A DNA stretch of 64,000 nucleotides from Dryas octopetala (Eukaryota > Streptophyta > Magnoliopsida > Rosales > Rosaceae). Of the stretch, positions 22,936 to 36,899 are shown piece by piece. The DNA lies in contig OY992832.1 of the NCBI GenBank assembly GCA_963921425.1, forward strand, positions 8,990,001-9,054,000, in the 5' to 3' direction. The notes under the pieces were generated by a model. It did no database searches. It saw only the letters and a list, made by a program, of their open reading frames with translations, and was not told where the DNA came from. The translations under genes and the position numbers were made by a program. Every line of letters starts with the position of its first letter. The stretch's first letter is position 1.

Positions 22936-23011
22936 TTCGCCTGGGCCGATCGGGTCTTCGCCTGGGTGGGTGGGTCTTCACCTAGGTGGGTGGGTCTTCG
23001 CTTGGGAGGGG
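22931..23011. repeat. 20-21 bp GC-rich minisatellite, four copies
   Basis: Copies of GGGTCTTCGCCTGGG plus a variable CCGAT/TGGGT linker start at 22931, 22952, 22972 and 22992. The third and fourth copies carry single changes (CACCTAGG, CGCTTGGG). Confidence 0.85.
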
Positions 23012-23214
23012 TGGGGTCGACCGGCGAAGGGGAGGGGTGGGGTCGCGCCGGCGGTGGGGAGGGGGTGGGGTTGCGCCAGCGGCGGGGAGGGGTGGCCGGC
23101 CAAAGTGGAGATGGTTTTTTTTTTTTTTAAAGCAGGGGCAAAATAGGTACAAAGGGGCAAAAATTTAAGTAGGGTGGTCAACTTAGTGGATTAGGGTGGT
23201 GTGGATACCCCCCT

Positions 23215-23246
<32 letters not shown>

Positions 23247-23328
23247 AGAGAAAAACAAAACCCCAAATCATCGATAAGAGACTACAGTGGTTGCCACGCA
23301 CAGCTCTCAGTCCCAACTCCCAACGAGA

Positions 23329-26300
23329 ATGGCAACGGCCATCTCATTTGCGCAAGCCATTCTCTTCTCCAAAACCTCTCTCTCTCTCCGCAGAAATGGC
23401 TTAAGAAGCTTCACCTTCTGCCTGCCTCTCTCTTCTTCTTCTGCAGCTCTTTCCTCTGATAAGCTTCACAGCAAGAAATGGAGGCAGCCAGTGGCTTCAG
23501 TGCTGGAGCTTGGTGGCGTCAAGATTTCCAAAGATGGTAACTTTGACCATTTTCTTCATGTTTTTTGCTCTTGGGTTTGAGCTTCTTACTGTTATACTGT
23601 AGTGGTTCAGTGAAATTTTTGAATTTGGCTTGCATTTCTACAACTATGTTGGTCCAAAGTTGTGAATTTCTTGCTTATCTCTTGTGGGTATGCTATGAAA
23701 CTGTAATAAATATGGGTTAGTCCAGTTTTTATTACTATGTATTTATTGCTGCATTGCACTTTGTCCCCTATGCAATTTGGTAGGTTGAAAAGTCGTGCAT
23801 TTTTTTTGGTATACTCTTGTGGGTATTACTATTAGGTGAAATGAAGGATCATGCCCTGGAGGTTTTGAAGCTCTTTTACGATATTTGGATACTGGGCTTT
23901 CCGAGGATGAATCAACAACATCAAATTGCTTAGGAAAAACAACCAACAACATTGAATTGATAAATCCTAGAATGCAAACCTGAAAATTTTACAGTCATTC
24001 TAGTCTGGTCTTCATTGCATGGAGAGTTCTTTATTTTGGGTTTCTTCAGTTACCTAAATGATGGAGTTTGAGTTAGCCCACGTGAAGTTGTTTCTGATAC
24101 AACTTCTTCGAGAGTTGTATTTCACTTCAATCCATTGCATTCGTCTGGTATACTGTTATTGGTTTGGCACAGTACAATGCCAGTGTGTTTTTTATGGCAT
24201 AACAATCATCTTGAAGCTCATTAGAATTCTCACATCTTGCTCCTATACTGTATTGGACATGTAGGCAATTCAAAAATTGCATTACTTTTCTGAAAAACCA
24301 TTAGTGGCTTGATATGTTTGGATTATGGGTTTGTAGATGTGTTGAGGGATGACCCCACAAACAATGTTCCGGATACAATTTTTGCAAAGCTTGGGATGCA
24401 ACTCCACAGAAGAGATCAGCACCCACTTGGGATTCTGAAGAATGCAATATACGAGTATTTTGACACGAATTACTCAAACAAGTTCGATAAGTTTGATGAT
24501 CTTTGCCCACTTGTGTCTGTGAAAGAGGTATGAGTCCGATTTCATTAAACATTTACGACATACCCAATTAATGATGAATAGCCCTTATTAACGTTTGATT
24601 TCATAAAACATTGGGTCATGAGATACCCCAATTGTGAAAGAGCCATTTTGACTTTCTTCCTGACAGTAAATTGAATTCAATTCTTTCAGAATTTTGATGA
24701 CGTTTTGGTTCCTGCTGATCATGTAAGTCGAAGTTATAATGATACATACTATGTGGACTCTCAGACTGTTTTGAGGTGTCATACAAGTGCTCATCAGGCA
24801 GAATTATTGAGAAGAGGACACACCCATTTCCTTGTAACAGGAGATGTATACCGTAGGGATTCCATTGACTCAACTCACTATCCTGTGTTCCATCAGGTGT
24901 CTTATCTTAATGCTTTCAATAAAGCTTTTGTATTAGCTTCTTGGTATTCTGTCTTATCTGATGATATTACTTCATGTTCATATAGATGGAAGGTGTTCGT
25001 GTCTTTTCTCCAGTCGATTGGGAGGCATCTGGGGTAGATGCCACATCTTATGCAGCTGAAGACTTAAAGAAATGTCTTGAGGGTTTGGCAGGCCACTTAT
25101 TTGGTAAAATAAGAGTGACTACTATCTTGAACAATTGTGCTTATTATCTCTTAGACTTAACTATGATTTTGGTATGCTATTTTGACTGTGTTAGCATCCA
25201 AAAAAATATTGGTAATGGGTTATCTATAACTGACATATTATGTGTTCAGACGGCCATTGATAAGATGGAATCATGTTTGATAGTGTGACCCTAATAACAA
25301 TCTGATAACATAACACATCAGGTTGTGTAACAATATTCACAATACATTCATCGACACACATATAAAATTTGAAAGTAGATATTAACTTGTAATTTTTTAG
25401 GTGATATTGAAGGATAATGTGCACAATAGCGATTAAGGATATGAAATTTTGTTTTCTTTGGAAATTCTTCAAGTATTTTCTTAGTTTTTTTTTTTTATTT
25501 TTTTTTTATTTTATTTTTTTAATAATATATCCTATATATCATGTCGGTATACTTATTTGGAACCTCTGAGTTGATTAAATTAAAATTTTCAGGTGCTGTG
25601 GAGATGCGTTGGGTTGATACATATTTCCCATTTACCAATCCATCATTTGAACTTGAGATTTTTTTTAAGGTATGCTAATGATTCCAATCATTTCGGGGGG
25701 AAAAACATTGCATATGTTTCTAATTTTTTGTTTGTGGATCTGCCTACCGATTATTTTTGATAAAAAATATATAAACTTTGAAGTTGGAAGCTCTGCTTCT
25801 ATTTGTCTCTCTCTTGTGTCATTCTGGTAGAGATTCTTTTTGTTCCATTGACAGGTAACCAAGAGTTATACATTATGCAGAGGCATGCCTTATTTCCTTA
25901 CTGCAAACAAGTAACAACTTAAAAAAAAAATGGTACATACACAAGTGAGACAAGATGAAGTAAGGGCAACTTCACAATATTATTAGTTGCCTATGTCTGT
26001 TGGCTTTGATATCTATGTACGCCAGTGTGGACTAGAATTAGGTGGTTAAACTAGTGAACTTGATGCCTGTCCTAAATTACATGTAGTGAACACCCTTAGA
26101 AACAAAATCACAAAGCATTTAAATGCATGTGGATCAGAAAGTACAAGACTTAATAAGATATCTCATACTCTTGCCAAAGATTGTTTACATTGCACAGCAT
26201 ATGGTGAAGTTTATACATGAAATGTCTGTGTGTGTGTGTGTCATGCAACATAGCAAATTTGGTAAGCCTAACTAGACGACTTAAAACTCTACCGTATCTG

Positions 26301-28102
26301 CCTTTGGGTTCATACTTCATGTAAGTTGGGTCCAAGTCCTCAGAGATTTCTCTATATTCTGACATTTTCTATTATTCATCGTTTCTATTCATATTCGACT
26401 AGTGCTTTACTTTCTCTCACTTCAAACAAAAATAAAATAAAATTAGCTGGTGCTCTTAACCTGCTTTGGACTTGGACACCTTTGGATAATCATATCTTAT
26501 ATTGACTCTTGGTAGTTGAAATAAATGCTTAGGCAAGTTTTTTTGAAATCCATGGTCATTAATTTTTTTGTTGAAAAGGTTCAGCAACTAAATATTTTGA
26601 GTTACGGTGTATGGATTTTTTTTAGCTTTACATAACATTTATCAACTGATATTGAATACAATATCAGGAAAAGTGGTTGGAGGTTTTGGGTTGTGGGGTG
26701 ACAGAACAAGAGATATTAAAAAGAAGTGGAAAAACAAACAATGTTGCTTGGGCTTTCGGACTTGGATTGGAGCGGCTGGCAATGGTTCTATTTGACATCC
26801 CTGATATTCGGCTTTTCTGGTCAAATGATGAGAGGTTTACCTCTCAGGTAGTTTCTGAATCCATTAAACAATGCTTTTTTATTTTTTTTTTATTTTATCA
26901 GATGTAACGATTTTGTTAAATGTAAGTCTTGTTAAAAAGTGAAATCATCAAATAATCAGAATCCCTCATATTTTTGTAATCCATTAGATCTGATTATCTG
27001 ATTTTGGATTTTTGGATACAGTTTTCAAGTGGGAAGCTGGGAGTCAAATTCAAGCCATTTTCAAAGGTATTGCTGCAACACACACACGCAGAGGAATTAA
27101 CATGTTTTTGTTGTGCGTGTGCATGTTTTCTAGTGATGCTTGAAATTTTGATTTGAAGATTTTCATACAGGTTTTTGAACTTTAGTAGCTTATGCTTGGA
27201 TACATTACTGCTTGTAAACATTTCTTATAAGGCTACTGTTTCTTTTTCTTTCTTATTTTTCAGTATCCTCCTTGTTACAAAGATGTTAGTTTTTGGATCA
27301 ATGAATCTTTCACTGAAAACAATTTATGTGAAGTTGTTAGAGAAGTTGCTGGAGATCTTGCTGAGGAGGTATGCCTTTAAGAGTTTTCATTTGTATTGAT
27401 TTTCTGGAGGTGTAGACATCGAAAATTATAGATTGAAGTGATATCTTGACAATTGTTGGAAATTAAAGGCAGCTCTAGTTTAAGGTATTTTAATGCATTT
27501 AGTTTCATGCAATGATATCTACTGAAGTGGCTTAAAATTGGAAGATACAAAAGTACTATATTTATTAAGTTTCAACTTTGCTCATTGGATATCTTGCTCC
27601 GAGAAACTATATTTGTTCTTATGACTTGGAAAATTGTAGATTATGCAGTTCATAGAAATAACTCTTCTATGATTTCCACAGTGAAACCAATATACTTTAA
27701 TATTCTTTCAACTTTGTTCATCAAACATTTTGCTCCAAAATACTATATTGGGTCTTGTGGAGTAATCCATATTCTTGGCAATGTATTCTGCAATCGCTCC
27801 ATATAGGAAGTTTTGTTTTGGAGTTTACTAAAATACCAGGTGCAATTCTATGATTGCCAGGTGCAATTGATAGACAACTTCACAAACAAGAAAGGAATGA
27901 CCAGTCACTGTTACAGGATTGCATATAGGTCCATGGAACGCTCACTTACGGATGAGGAAATTAATAAGTTGCAGGTAGTTCTATAGGTTGTAATCATTTG
28001 TTTCCTTCTTAGAAGCAACTCATAACCTCAAAAATTGTTTCAATTGTGCAGTGGAATGTAAGGGAGTTGGTGCAGAGCAAGTTGAATGTCGTCATAAGAT
28101 GA
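23329..28102 (+). CDS. Phenylalanyl-tRNA synthetase, organellar (mitochondrial/plastid, monomeric type)
   Basis: This single-chain class II synthetase charges tRNA-Phe in chloroplasts and mitochondria. Exons: 23329-23536, 24337-24527, 24690-24896, 24986-25103, 25593-25669, 26668-26847, 27022-27066, 27264-27368, 27861-27974, 28052-28102; 431 aa. Residues 1 to about 50 are Ser/Leu/Arg-rich without acidic residues, fitting a (dual) targeting peptide. The catalytic core includes [25 protein letters not shown] (motif 2 region), [52 protein letters not shown] and [20 protein letters not shown] (motif 3). The C-terminal anticodon-binding ferredoxin-like domain starts near [11 protein letters not shown] and ends NVVIR. 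The start is the first ATG with a conserved-style MATAISFA N-terminus. Exon 9 has two candidate acceptors 21 nt apart, both in frame. The proximal promoter is bounded by the GC-rich TIR element. Confidence 0.95.
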
Positions 28103-31100
28103 GAGTAACTGGTTTAGTAAGCCTATTTTGGCAGCTCAAATCTTGTAAATTCTTTCAATGATTTTCAGGAGTTGAATTTTTACTTGGTACTGTAGAACCC
28201 TGTTTTTTTGGCCGAGCGTGCATACACAGATTTAAGCCTTGCCTACACAGATCAATTTGAAAACGAAATAAAGTTATTTTTAGTGTATAAAAGAAAAGTT
28301 GGTAGACTCTAAAGTGGTTTCACCAGTAAGAAGTATTATTTCATAAGTGCTAATTTGTTAGAAGGCCTCCTCAATATGGTTACCAGAACGTAACAAATTC
28401 ATGAACCTATGCAAATTCAGATACAAATGTGTATCATCATCACAACCATTTGATGGGTTGTAACCAATTTCTAACTAATATAGAGCTGGTTTGTCATGGT
28501 ATATGTTAAGGTGCTATAGTTTTGCTTCAAACTAACATTATTAAACCATTCCATTTGCACGAATCTTGATTTTACCAAGCTTGTGGAGCTCACATCAGAT
28601 TCATAAGAAATTTGTGCAACCTGTAAAATGTATGGTTGAGATGCAGAATAAATGGTCCAAATGGGCCTCGTCTTCCCAAGTAATGGAGTAAAGGTGGTTA
28701 CTCACCGCAACCAGTGAAATGGTGAAAGCCTTAAAGAGCTTCCAAACATGGAAGATGTGCAAATAATTAACAATGAAACTGTGTAACACCGTAGCAAATC
28801 AAAAGATATAGGTCATACAAATATTCTTTTTACTGTCAAACACTGGATTTTCGTAATCAAAAGTATGACTGTATGAGACATTCAAATCTCAATAATACTA
28901 CCGGCATAAAAAGTTTTCATAAGTTGTATTTATCAAATAATGTGAAATCAACAATATCTTAATTGTTAAAAGTAATCGAGGTTCAAATTATAACAAAAAT
29001 ATGAAACATGAAATGTTGTAATCCAAAATTTTTAGATCCATTATGACTTTTATAGCTTCTTCTTTTTCTTTTTTTTGTAAAGAATTATATAGTTTATGAT
29101 AAATACATGAATGTATTTTGTAAAAAAATGTATGTGTATATATATATATATATAAAAATATTATAAATACATAGATGCTATTTTTGTCGACAAGATTCTG
29201 AGTAGCCAGAAGGTAAGTTTCAGGATGGCAGCAGGGCATTAAAGAGTAGGTGAGGCTAGGGTCAAAGGGAAGACAGAAGCAGTCCCATGAGTCAACAAAT
29301 TGGGACAATGATAGGCTATGGAATATCTCTGTTGGGTCCATTTCCCACCTCCCCCTTGTCTGCTCAACCCTCACACACTCTCCCCCAAACCAAATCTATG
29401 AGACTTCTTAATTGGGATTAAGATTTAAGACATGTAATCCCCATTAGAAAGTAGAGTTAATTACCATCTTCAAATTTAAATTCAGGCTTCCATGTATTAT
29501 TATTGGGGTATGATAATGTGTGTGTGTGTGTTTTTTTTTTGAGTTGATCTCAAGTGGGTTGTTGAGTTGAGCAAGAGCAATCATTTCCTTGCACATTTAT
29601 ATTACCATCCCATCTATCATGTATCGGTTGATGTGTAGTGTTGAGAGGAGGTAAGCTCTGTATGAAGCCAACAACATTGATACCCCAATAATGCAACCTG
29701 GTTAGGCTTACCATGTTGCTGCTAGCTCATTTTGGTCCGCGTGTACAATATGCTCCAACCTTTCTCTGCATATAATGCTTTACATTTTGCTTAAGGACAA
29801 AAAAGCTGCAGACATTGCAATGTATCTTTGGATAAATAAAAAATGTAGGACTTATTCATATTTCTGCCATATGTTATTTTTTTTTTTTTTTTTTGGCTAA
29901 ATCCATATGTTACCTCTAATTACATATGATAGACAATATGATTTAGCTAATTCTAAATAATTTTATTGCATAATAAATATATCTCAAAAAATCTCGATAC
30001 AACTTAAGAGTTATTCATTGAACATACTTATTTATAAGACAATTATATTTGACCTATATACAATAACCTATGTACATACTGGACTGCATGGGCTGCAGCC
30101 CTTGCGAATTTTTAATATATTTTTTTTTATGTTACCTAGGTAAGTTTAAAACTCAGCGCATTCCCAATTCAAACCCCATTCCACTTTCCACCTACCCATA
30201 AATCTAATCCAACCCCACTAAATCCAATTCTTCAGGACTTCCTCAGCTGGCACGTACTCTCCCCATTATCCAATCTCTCGTTTTTTTTTATCAGGTTTTG
30301 CATTTGGAAAATTGCATACTCCATTTTGGAATTCTGAATTTGCCCATGTCTATATACCTCATATTAAAAAAAGTTGTGTGGAAGAGAAATTAGGTACAAT
30401 AAATTCGACTTATGCTACGGTGCGGACTCATATGTAATACGATAGTTATAACTTACAATTCTTAGATAAGTTTTAAAGATATACTATTAAAAATTAAGGA
30501 ACAATTTCTATTGTTTTGGGGGTGGATGTACAATATATATATATAGTAACCGCTCCAAATAAGGTGTCCATGAATGTATACAATAATTTAACATGGGTTT
30601 TATACATATATGGCAAAGTGTAAATGCTGGAGTTTAATTACTACAACACCTAGAGGTCTAGGCACTAGGGGTTCTTTTAAGTCAAATATGAATTTTCACA
30701 TCATGAGAAAGAGGGTAGTGGCCTAATTAGCTTTACAAACTCACAGATGCCAGAATGCCAGATAGAAGGGACATACTTAAGCCGCCGAGAGAGTAAGGCC
30801 AGCTACTGCTGGTGGTGGTGCAAGTTGTAAAGGCTGACAAGTGTGTAGAATTATGATAGGGATGTGTGATCGATGTGTATGCATGCAATATATAGAATCG
30901 AATAGGATGAGACTACTCTTTCTCTCTATTGCATGGACGTGTCTCCCAAACTCTCACATAAGTCCCAACTACAACTCAGATTTCAAATGGGTTATGACTT
31001 CTTCTTTGTTATTATTGTGTACTAGAACTCTATCATTGTAAACTTCAACTCATCTACATTGGCTAGCTGTCTTGCGACTTGTGACTGAGTTTTACGGTAC

Positions 31101-34100
31101 TTTTACCCACAAACCCCAATTATTGGAAAAATTGTTGATATTTTGGCCATACATTGCTCTCTTCATTTTATTCTGAAGAATAACCTAGCAAATGTAAATT
31201 TACTTTGACAGACAGAGACAATTATCGTTCTCAAATTTTTTTGTCACTCCAAAATGGAACTGTGCTACAACTGTCCAACTTCTCTGAAAAATTTTGCAAT
31301 CTATAACAAATGCACCATTTAGGTCATATTCATTGCTAGCTAGTGACAAACACAATGATGATGAAGTTTGAATGAAAATTTTTAGTCAACGAATGGTTGG
31401 TCATTTCAAGTGGGTTCCATTCAAAAGCATCTCTGCATGGTAATAAATGCCTTATATTTTCTCATTCGATCTTTTTTCTTTTGCAAAAATGTTGAGACTT
31501 TAAAGAGAACTAATCAAAGCATACAAAGGCTACCCTTTCATGACATATCGAAATTTTTTTTTTTTATCTTAGTACTAATATACGGGTGTAATCAATTTAT
31601 ATATTATAATGTAAATAAATAATAAATTTATATTTATAAAATATCATATTTATCTATATTATAACATATAAATTAATTATATCACATAATAATATTACAG
31701 TTATACAAAATCATTATTCCAACATAGTTCTTTTTCTTGTTTACCAGGATTCCAACATAGTTCTTTCGTTTGTAATTACCTCAACTATGCAGGAATCTAA
31801 TATCATATGATTTTAGTCACAGGTTTTTTGCATACAGATACACATAAATATCCTCTTATCATAAAATCTAAAAGCACAGCAATATTACGTTATTGAATGT
31901 AAATTGAACGTGTAGTTTATATTTAATTTTAAAATAGAATTACTTATGGCTTTTAGCATGGTTGTGAATGATTTAGTAATAAGCATAAAAAATCATCATC
32001 ATGAACACATTTTGAAGCTCACATTTCAAGCTCATAATAATGTGTGATGTGCTTTTACATCAAGAAAGTGATTAGTGACATCAGTCATTGATCAATTGAA
32101 TCTGGGGTATTTTGAGCAATTTTGAAGGGTTCCAATTAACTGCATGAATGAAGCCATTGGGCAATTGAGGGTGGCCAATTGAAAGGACATTTTACATTGA
32201 ATGCTATTGGATTGTGCAGGCCCAGTGCCAAGTGCCAACTAACTGATTCCCTTGTAGAATTTCAAAGTCATCTATCAATTCATTCATTAATTAAAGTGAT
32301 TTGAGCACTCCAGGAGGGCCAGGACACCCCCCCCCCCCCTGTGATTGGGTACGGTCAGCTGCATCATGACTCACGGGTCCTCCTGGTTATTGGTCACATT
32401 TCATTTCATTATCATCGACTTCGTTTCAGAAATTATGTGGGAACAAATTTTGAACGAGATGTGTCGGTAGTATAACTATAATGTCTTGTTTGTAAGACGT
32501 GAATTACGTAATTAATTACATTATTCTTGTCCAGTGTCCTATAAAATATAGATCCTCTAAATATGTTAAATTTAAATGAATATGTTGTTCAAATTTATAT
32601 ATATATGACATTCTCATAAATAAGATTCATAACCAAACAACAACTGTAATCAAATCAAATCAAATCTCAAGTATGAGTTTTTGATTTCCTCGAACTTGTT
32701 CCTCCTTGGAAACCACCCACAAACCCCTTCCAAAGTTCCATCCCTTTCTCTCTCTCGCTCTAAAACTTGTCCCTATCTCTCTCTAAAAATTGGGATTTTT
32801 TTGTTTGGTCTGATAAAAGTTGATATTATTGCACACATACATTCACATTGGAATGCTCATTGAAGCCCATAATACATGTTTTCTACAACTGTGCAGCCTG
32901 CATGGGAGCCCATCACATAGGCCCATGGGCTGTGTTCCGTTTCTTCTTTATTTATTGGGGTTAATTCAGCACCTTCTGCCTAAAAATAGAAAAAAAAATT
33001 AACAATCCTTTGGTATATACCATATAGCAAATAGACAAAAGAAAACAACCTAATTATCACATATAAAATGTTCATTAATTATTAGCAGGAAAATATGTAA
33101 TGCTTTCTTCTGTTGAGAAATTGCGAAATATATTTCTGGATAAAATGGAGGTGTCTAGAAAAGGGCAAATACTTTGAGATGTTTGGAAAGTATGTACAGT
33201 GTGTATGTGAGACAGACTTTACAGAGAGCAGGTTCTCTTTCTCTTCTCCTTCTTTATACCCCACCTACATTGGGCAGGCAAGATTCTTTTATCAACTTTG
33301 ATGACCATGTTTTCTTTTTTACTCGACCACATCCCTTTTCCTTATGTAAAGGCAAAATTAACTAACTATTAATTTAAACTAAATTACTGTTTTATTTAAA
33401 GAAGTTTCTAGTTTGAATATGTTCTGTTAATATAAAAGAAGACAAAGATACATGGAAATTATAAAGTTAATTAAGATAAATCCGTGCAAAAGAACCAGAG
33501 CCGTGTTTGGTTAACTACAATTAATAATGTTTTTTATATAAATATTCTTTTTGTTATAAACTTTTTTTTTTTTTTACTCGGGCGAAAAAAACATATTTTT
33601 GAAAAATATTAATACTTTATTTATCATACAAAATCGTGTAAGGAAAATTATGTAATTACAATTTTATAGATATTCATAAAAAGACAATATATTATATTAT
33701 ATTATATATGTATGTGGTGGGTTTTTGTACTATACTGAGAATAGTAGAGTCGAAATAATATTTCGCATGGCAATCTAGTCTTGCCACGTGTAATTACCCC
33801 AAGCATGCCAAGTAAGTAGTGTCTATGCCTAGGTTGGTAGGTTCCTATAATGGAAACTGAAAATAGAATGTGACATACCCATGTGATTCACCTGACTCCA
33901 CAGTCTCCACCTATCTAATAATGTGATTCTGATCACATCCCTAAAGCCATACACTGGGACATGTTTTATTGGATATACTTCACTAGATAATTCTCTCTCA
34001 CAAGAAAACTGACCAACATATACATACATGTATATCATATCTACACAATTCTTGATCATCATATTGTGAATTCAAAGTTTCATATTAATTATCAATAAAG

Positions 34101-34376
34101 TCTGATACTCAAAAGAATATTATTGTTATTTATTTGCATATATTACAAACTGTAAATTTGGGTCGGACATCAAAATGATAATTTACTAGTTTATAATTCA
34201 AATCAACATTGTGATTAAGATATAATTGATAAAGTTTGCCGATTTATCAATGCTTCTAAAAACTTAATCTGTCTTAAGGTAAACTTATATTGATTTTATA
34301 TTTTTACACTTTTTATTACATGTGAATTTTTCTTCATACCTGAAATTCAATTTAGACTAAAAGGACATAATTGCAT
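28103..34376. other. Gene-free intergenic interval downstream of PheRS
   Basis: The first 100-250 nt are probably PheRS 3' UTR. Beyond that no gene model could be supported on either strand. Visible items are short (TA)n and (GT)n runs at about 29138-29153 and 29518-29531, long T runs (29878-29895, 33562-33575), a poly-C run at 32330-32339 and several short AT palindromes. A 128-codon minus-strand frame at 28988-29374 has low-complexity composition and no recognisable similarity. Confidence 0.5.
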
Positions 34377-34778
34377 GAGTAAATTATAACAATAGTCCTT
34401 AAATTTTACCTTTAGTATTATTTTGGTTCACAAACTTATTTTTTGAATTCTATAGTCTGCAAATTTTTACCTGTGTATCACTTAAATTCATTTCGTCCAT
34501 TCCGTCATTTCATTAATTTTTCTATCAATTTTACTCATGTGTCAAGCTTGTGATCCCCTTTTGAAAAATAAAACTAGTAACCCACTTTTTTTTTTCTTCC
34601 CCAACGTGGTATAAATGATTAAAATTAACAAAAAAATATAGATAAAATTGATGAAATTGATGAAATGAACTAAAGTTATATATAGGTAAAAGTTTGTTGA
34701 ATATATAATTCAAAAATTAACTTTGTAAACCAAAGTAATATTCAAGATAAAGTTCAAAACCATTACTATAATTCTCTC
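34377..34778. mobile_element. Mutator-like MITE with about 180-bp terminal inverted repeats
   Basis: The left arm begins GAGTAAATTATAACAATAGT (34377) and the right arm read in reverse complement begins GAGAGAATTATAGTAATGGT (34778 leftward). The arms stay similar over roughly 180 bp. Flanking 9-mers TAATTGCAT (34368-34376) and AAATTGCAC (34779-34787) share the core AATTGCA, fitting a decayed 9-bp target-site duplication of the Mutator superfamily. No coding capacity. Confidence 0.75.
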
Positions 34779-36080
34779 AAATTGCACAAATTCAAACTCA
34801 GAATCCCATATTTTGATACCATGATAAAGTTGAGTGGGTTATTGCGCGCGGTTCCAATAATGCTAGACAGTTTGACAATGGACATGGTCCTCTATACATA
34901 GGTACAAGTAGGTAATGTTTTTCTGTGTGTGTATATAGATACGGTATACGCAGTGAAAAGAAAATAAGGAAAAGAAGGCCAAGTGGCCAACCAAAGCAGA
35001 AGCATTTATACAAGTGAAATGTAATAATATGTAATATATAAAGGCTGACAGGATTTTGTTGCTGGTAAAAGACTAAAAGGCTAAAACAAAAAGATTCCAA
35101 AAGCTCAATTGTAGTGCAGCATGTGGGTGTGGTGGGAAGCTCAGCAGAGCCAAAGCCTCGGGTTTATCATGCATTGTCATCTTCTGCTGCAAACCACTAG
35201 TACACTCTTGTAGTTGTGATGTGTCCAACATATGTATATATATCCTCATCAACACCCCAACTCTTCCTCTTGGCTCTTGAATAATATATCCCACATAGCA
35301 CCCCTTAAATCAATTAAGATCCTCCTTGAGCTGAAAATCTTGACAACCCTAATTTTTAGGGTAGTATGGTGTACCCTAGCCTCAATCACTTTTTTTTTTT
35401 TTTTGGGCCAAGAAGCCTCAATCACTTTAGTTAAGGGCTTAGGGGAAGAGAAAAATGCTACAATTATATCAATGGCTCTTCTAGCTAGTGTACTAATCCA
35501 TATCGTCAAAAAACTGCAATATCAAATCAGCAAATCATAATCCCTTATGTACTTAATTCCATTATGAATTGGGTTATTCTACTATGCGGGTGTAAAATTA
35601 TTATGAATTCATAACATTTTACATGTAGTTTGAAAATTTATAACAAATAGAATGGGCAAAAAAAAAAAAAATTATAACAAATAGGACAGCAGGAGATACC
35701 CCACCAGCATTGTACACTTTCTGGGGGTTGGTAGAACCGTAGAGGAATGATAGAGGTACGAAAGAAGAAATTGACATATTTTAAAAATAAGACCAAAAAA
35801 CTAAAAAAAAATTTGAATAGTTTTTAGGTTTAAATTTTTGTTTTTATGAGCTACTCTATCTCACAAAAAAAAATTGAAACAAACAAAGCTACTCTATCAG
35901 TCTATCTCTATGTAGCTCTACCTTGCGGCCTATGATACAGCAGAGACTCATAGGAGACATACCCTTGCCCAAAACGAAAAGAGCTATTAGCCTATCAGAA
36001 TTTTATATAGTCTGAAACTTACCCAATTTGGCTTTACCCTTATTCCCGAGAACTTTCCTGCTATCCAATAAATAAAGGTC
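34779..36080. other. Gene-free AT-rich interval
   Basis: No gene is supported. A duplicated phrase (AAGCCTCAATCACTTT-like) occurs on either side of a T run at about 35376-35427. An AAAA-rich stretch occurs at about 35660 and 35790-35870. Otherwise anonymous. Confidence 0.5.
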
Positions 36081-36658
36081 ACCAATTATAGGAGATATTT
36101 TAAATTAGTCCACAAATAATTTTTTTTTAAAAATTCATACATTAATTAATAAAAACTTACAATATAACAAATTAGTGTGTTCATCAAAATTTTTGTTAAA
36201 AAAAAAACTTAAATGTCACATTGGACATAATTGACGTGACATTTTTAATGACACCAAATTCATGCCATGTGATAAAAATATCAAAATAATTTTAAAAAAA
36301 TAAAAATAAAAATTTGAGAACACACCATAAATCCCCCACCAACCTAGATCACAACCCTATGCCACCTTCCAGCCACCGTTACTCTCGCCACCAGTGGTCG
36401 AACAGCACACTGCTGACACCTCTCTCCTTCTCTCTCCCTATCTTTCAATCTCTCATCTTCTTTCCCTCTCTCTTCCCTTCTGGCTCTCTTGCTCGAGAGT
36501 GGTATCCATGTCATTAAAAAAGCCATGTCAGCTATGTCCAGCGTGACATTTAACGTATTTTTGGATGGAAGTATTAATGGACATGCTATATTTTTCAAGT
36601 TTTTTTTAGTTAATGTATGAATTTGAAATCTTTTTTTGTTCGTGAACCAACTTGACAT

Positions 36659-36782
36659 TGTTGAGAGTAATGTGGAGCAATGTCCCACATCGGAAAACTA
36701 AGGCTTAGCATATGTGCTTATAAGTCTTGGGCCTCTCCACCCATTGCCAATTGGTTTTGGGTTGGATGCTCTAATTCTATCA
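36659..36782 (+). repeat. TRIM LTR copy 1
   Basis: 124 bp, TG...CA ends; carries GTCCCACATCGG and AGGCTTAGCATATG. Followed at once by the tRNA-iMet primer-binding site. Confidence 0.93.
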
Positions 36783-36899
36783 TGGTATCAGAGCTTGGTT
36801 ATTCGCGTGTAAGGCCCAACGGCCACACGTGCTCCCACGTCACCCAATACAATTTGTTCACGTGTAAGGCTCAAAAATATCGCCACACGTGCGGGGGCG

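Larger units (their letters stand above)
22494..23213. mobile_element. GC-rich non-autonomous element with about 130-bp terminal inverted repeats
   Basis: The left arm (about 22494-22630) begins with a G run followed by CTATTCACACCACCCTAATC. It is mirrored by the right arm (about 23081-23213), whose reverse complement reads G run then TATCCACACCACCCTAATC and continues through CACTAAGTTGACCACCC, a TTTGCCCC block and GGCCGGCCACC. The 450-bp interior is very GC-rich, unlike the surroundings, and has internal tandem duplications. No target-site duplication can be seen because both ends merge into homopolymers (A/G left, C/A right). Long TIRs suggest a Mutator-like MITE. Its right end lies 115 bp from the PheRS start codon. 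Confidence 0.8.

Noticed and set aside
22605..23181. Several GC-rich open frames on both strands
   Set aside because: Open only because the TIR-element interior is GC-rich and repetitive; Gly/Arg-rich translations on both strands show no family.
28988..29374. 128-codon minus-strand open frame
   Set aside because: Low-complexity composition (SLSLSQ, poly-Tyr/Ile from TA repeats), no recognisable family, no splice partners.
32290..32400. Possible microRNA-type hairpin around CCAGGAGGGCC / GGTCCTCCTGG
   Set aside because: Only about 11 paired bases with a large interrupted loop, and no match to a mature plant microRNA I know.
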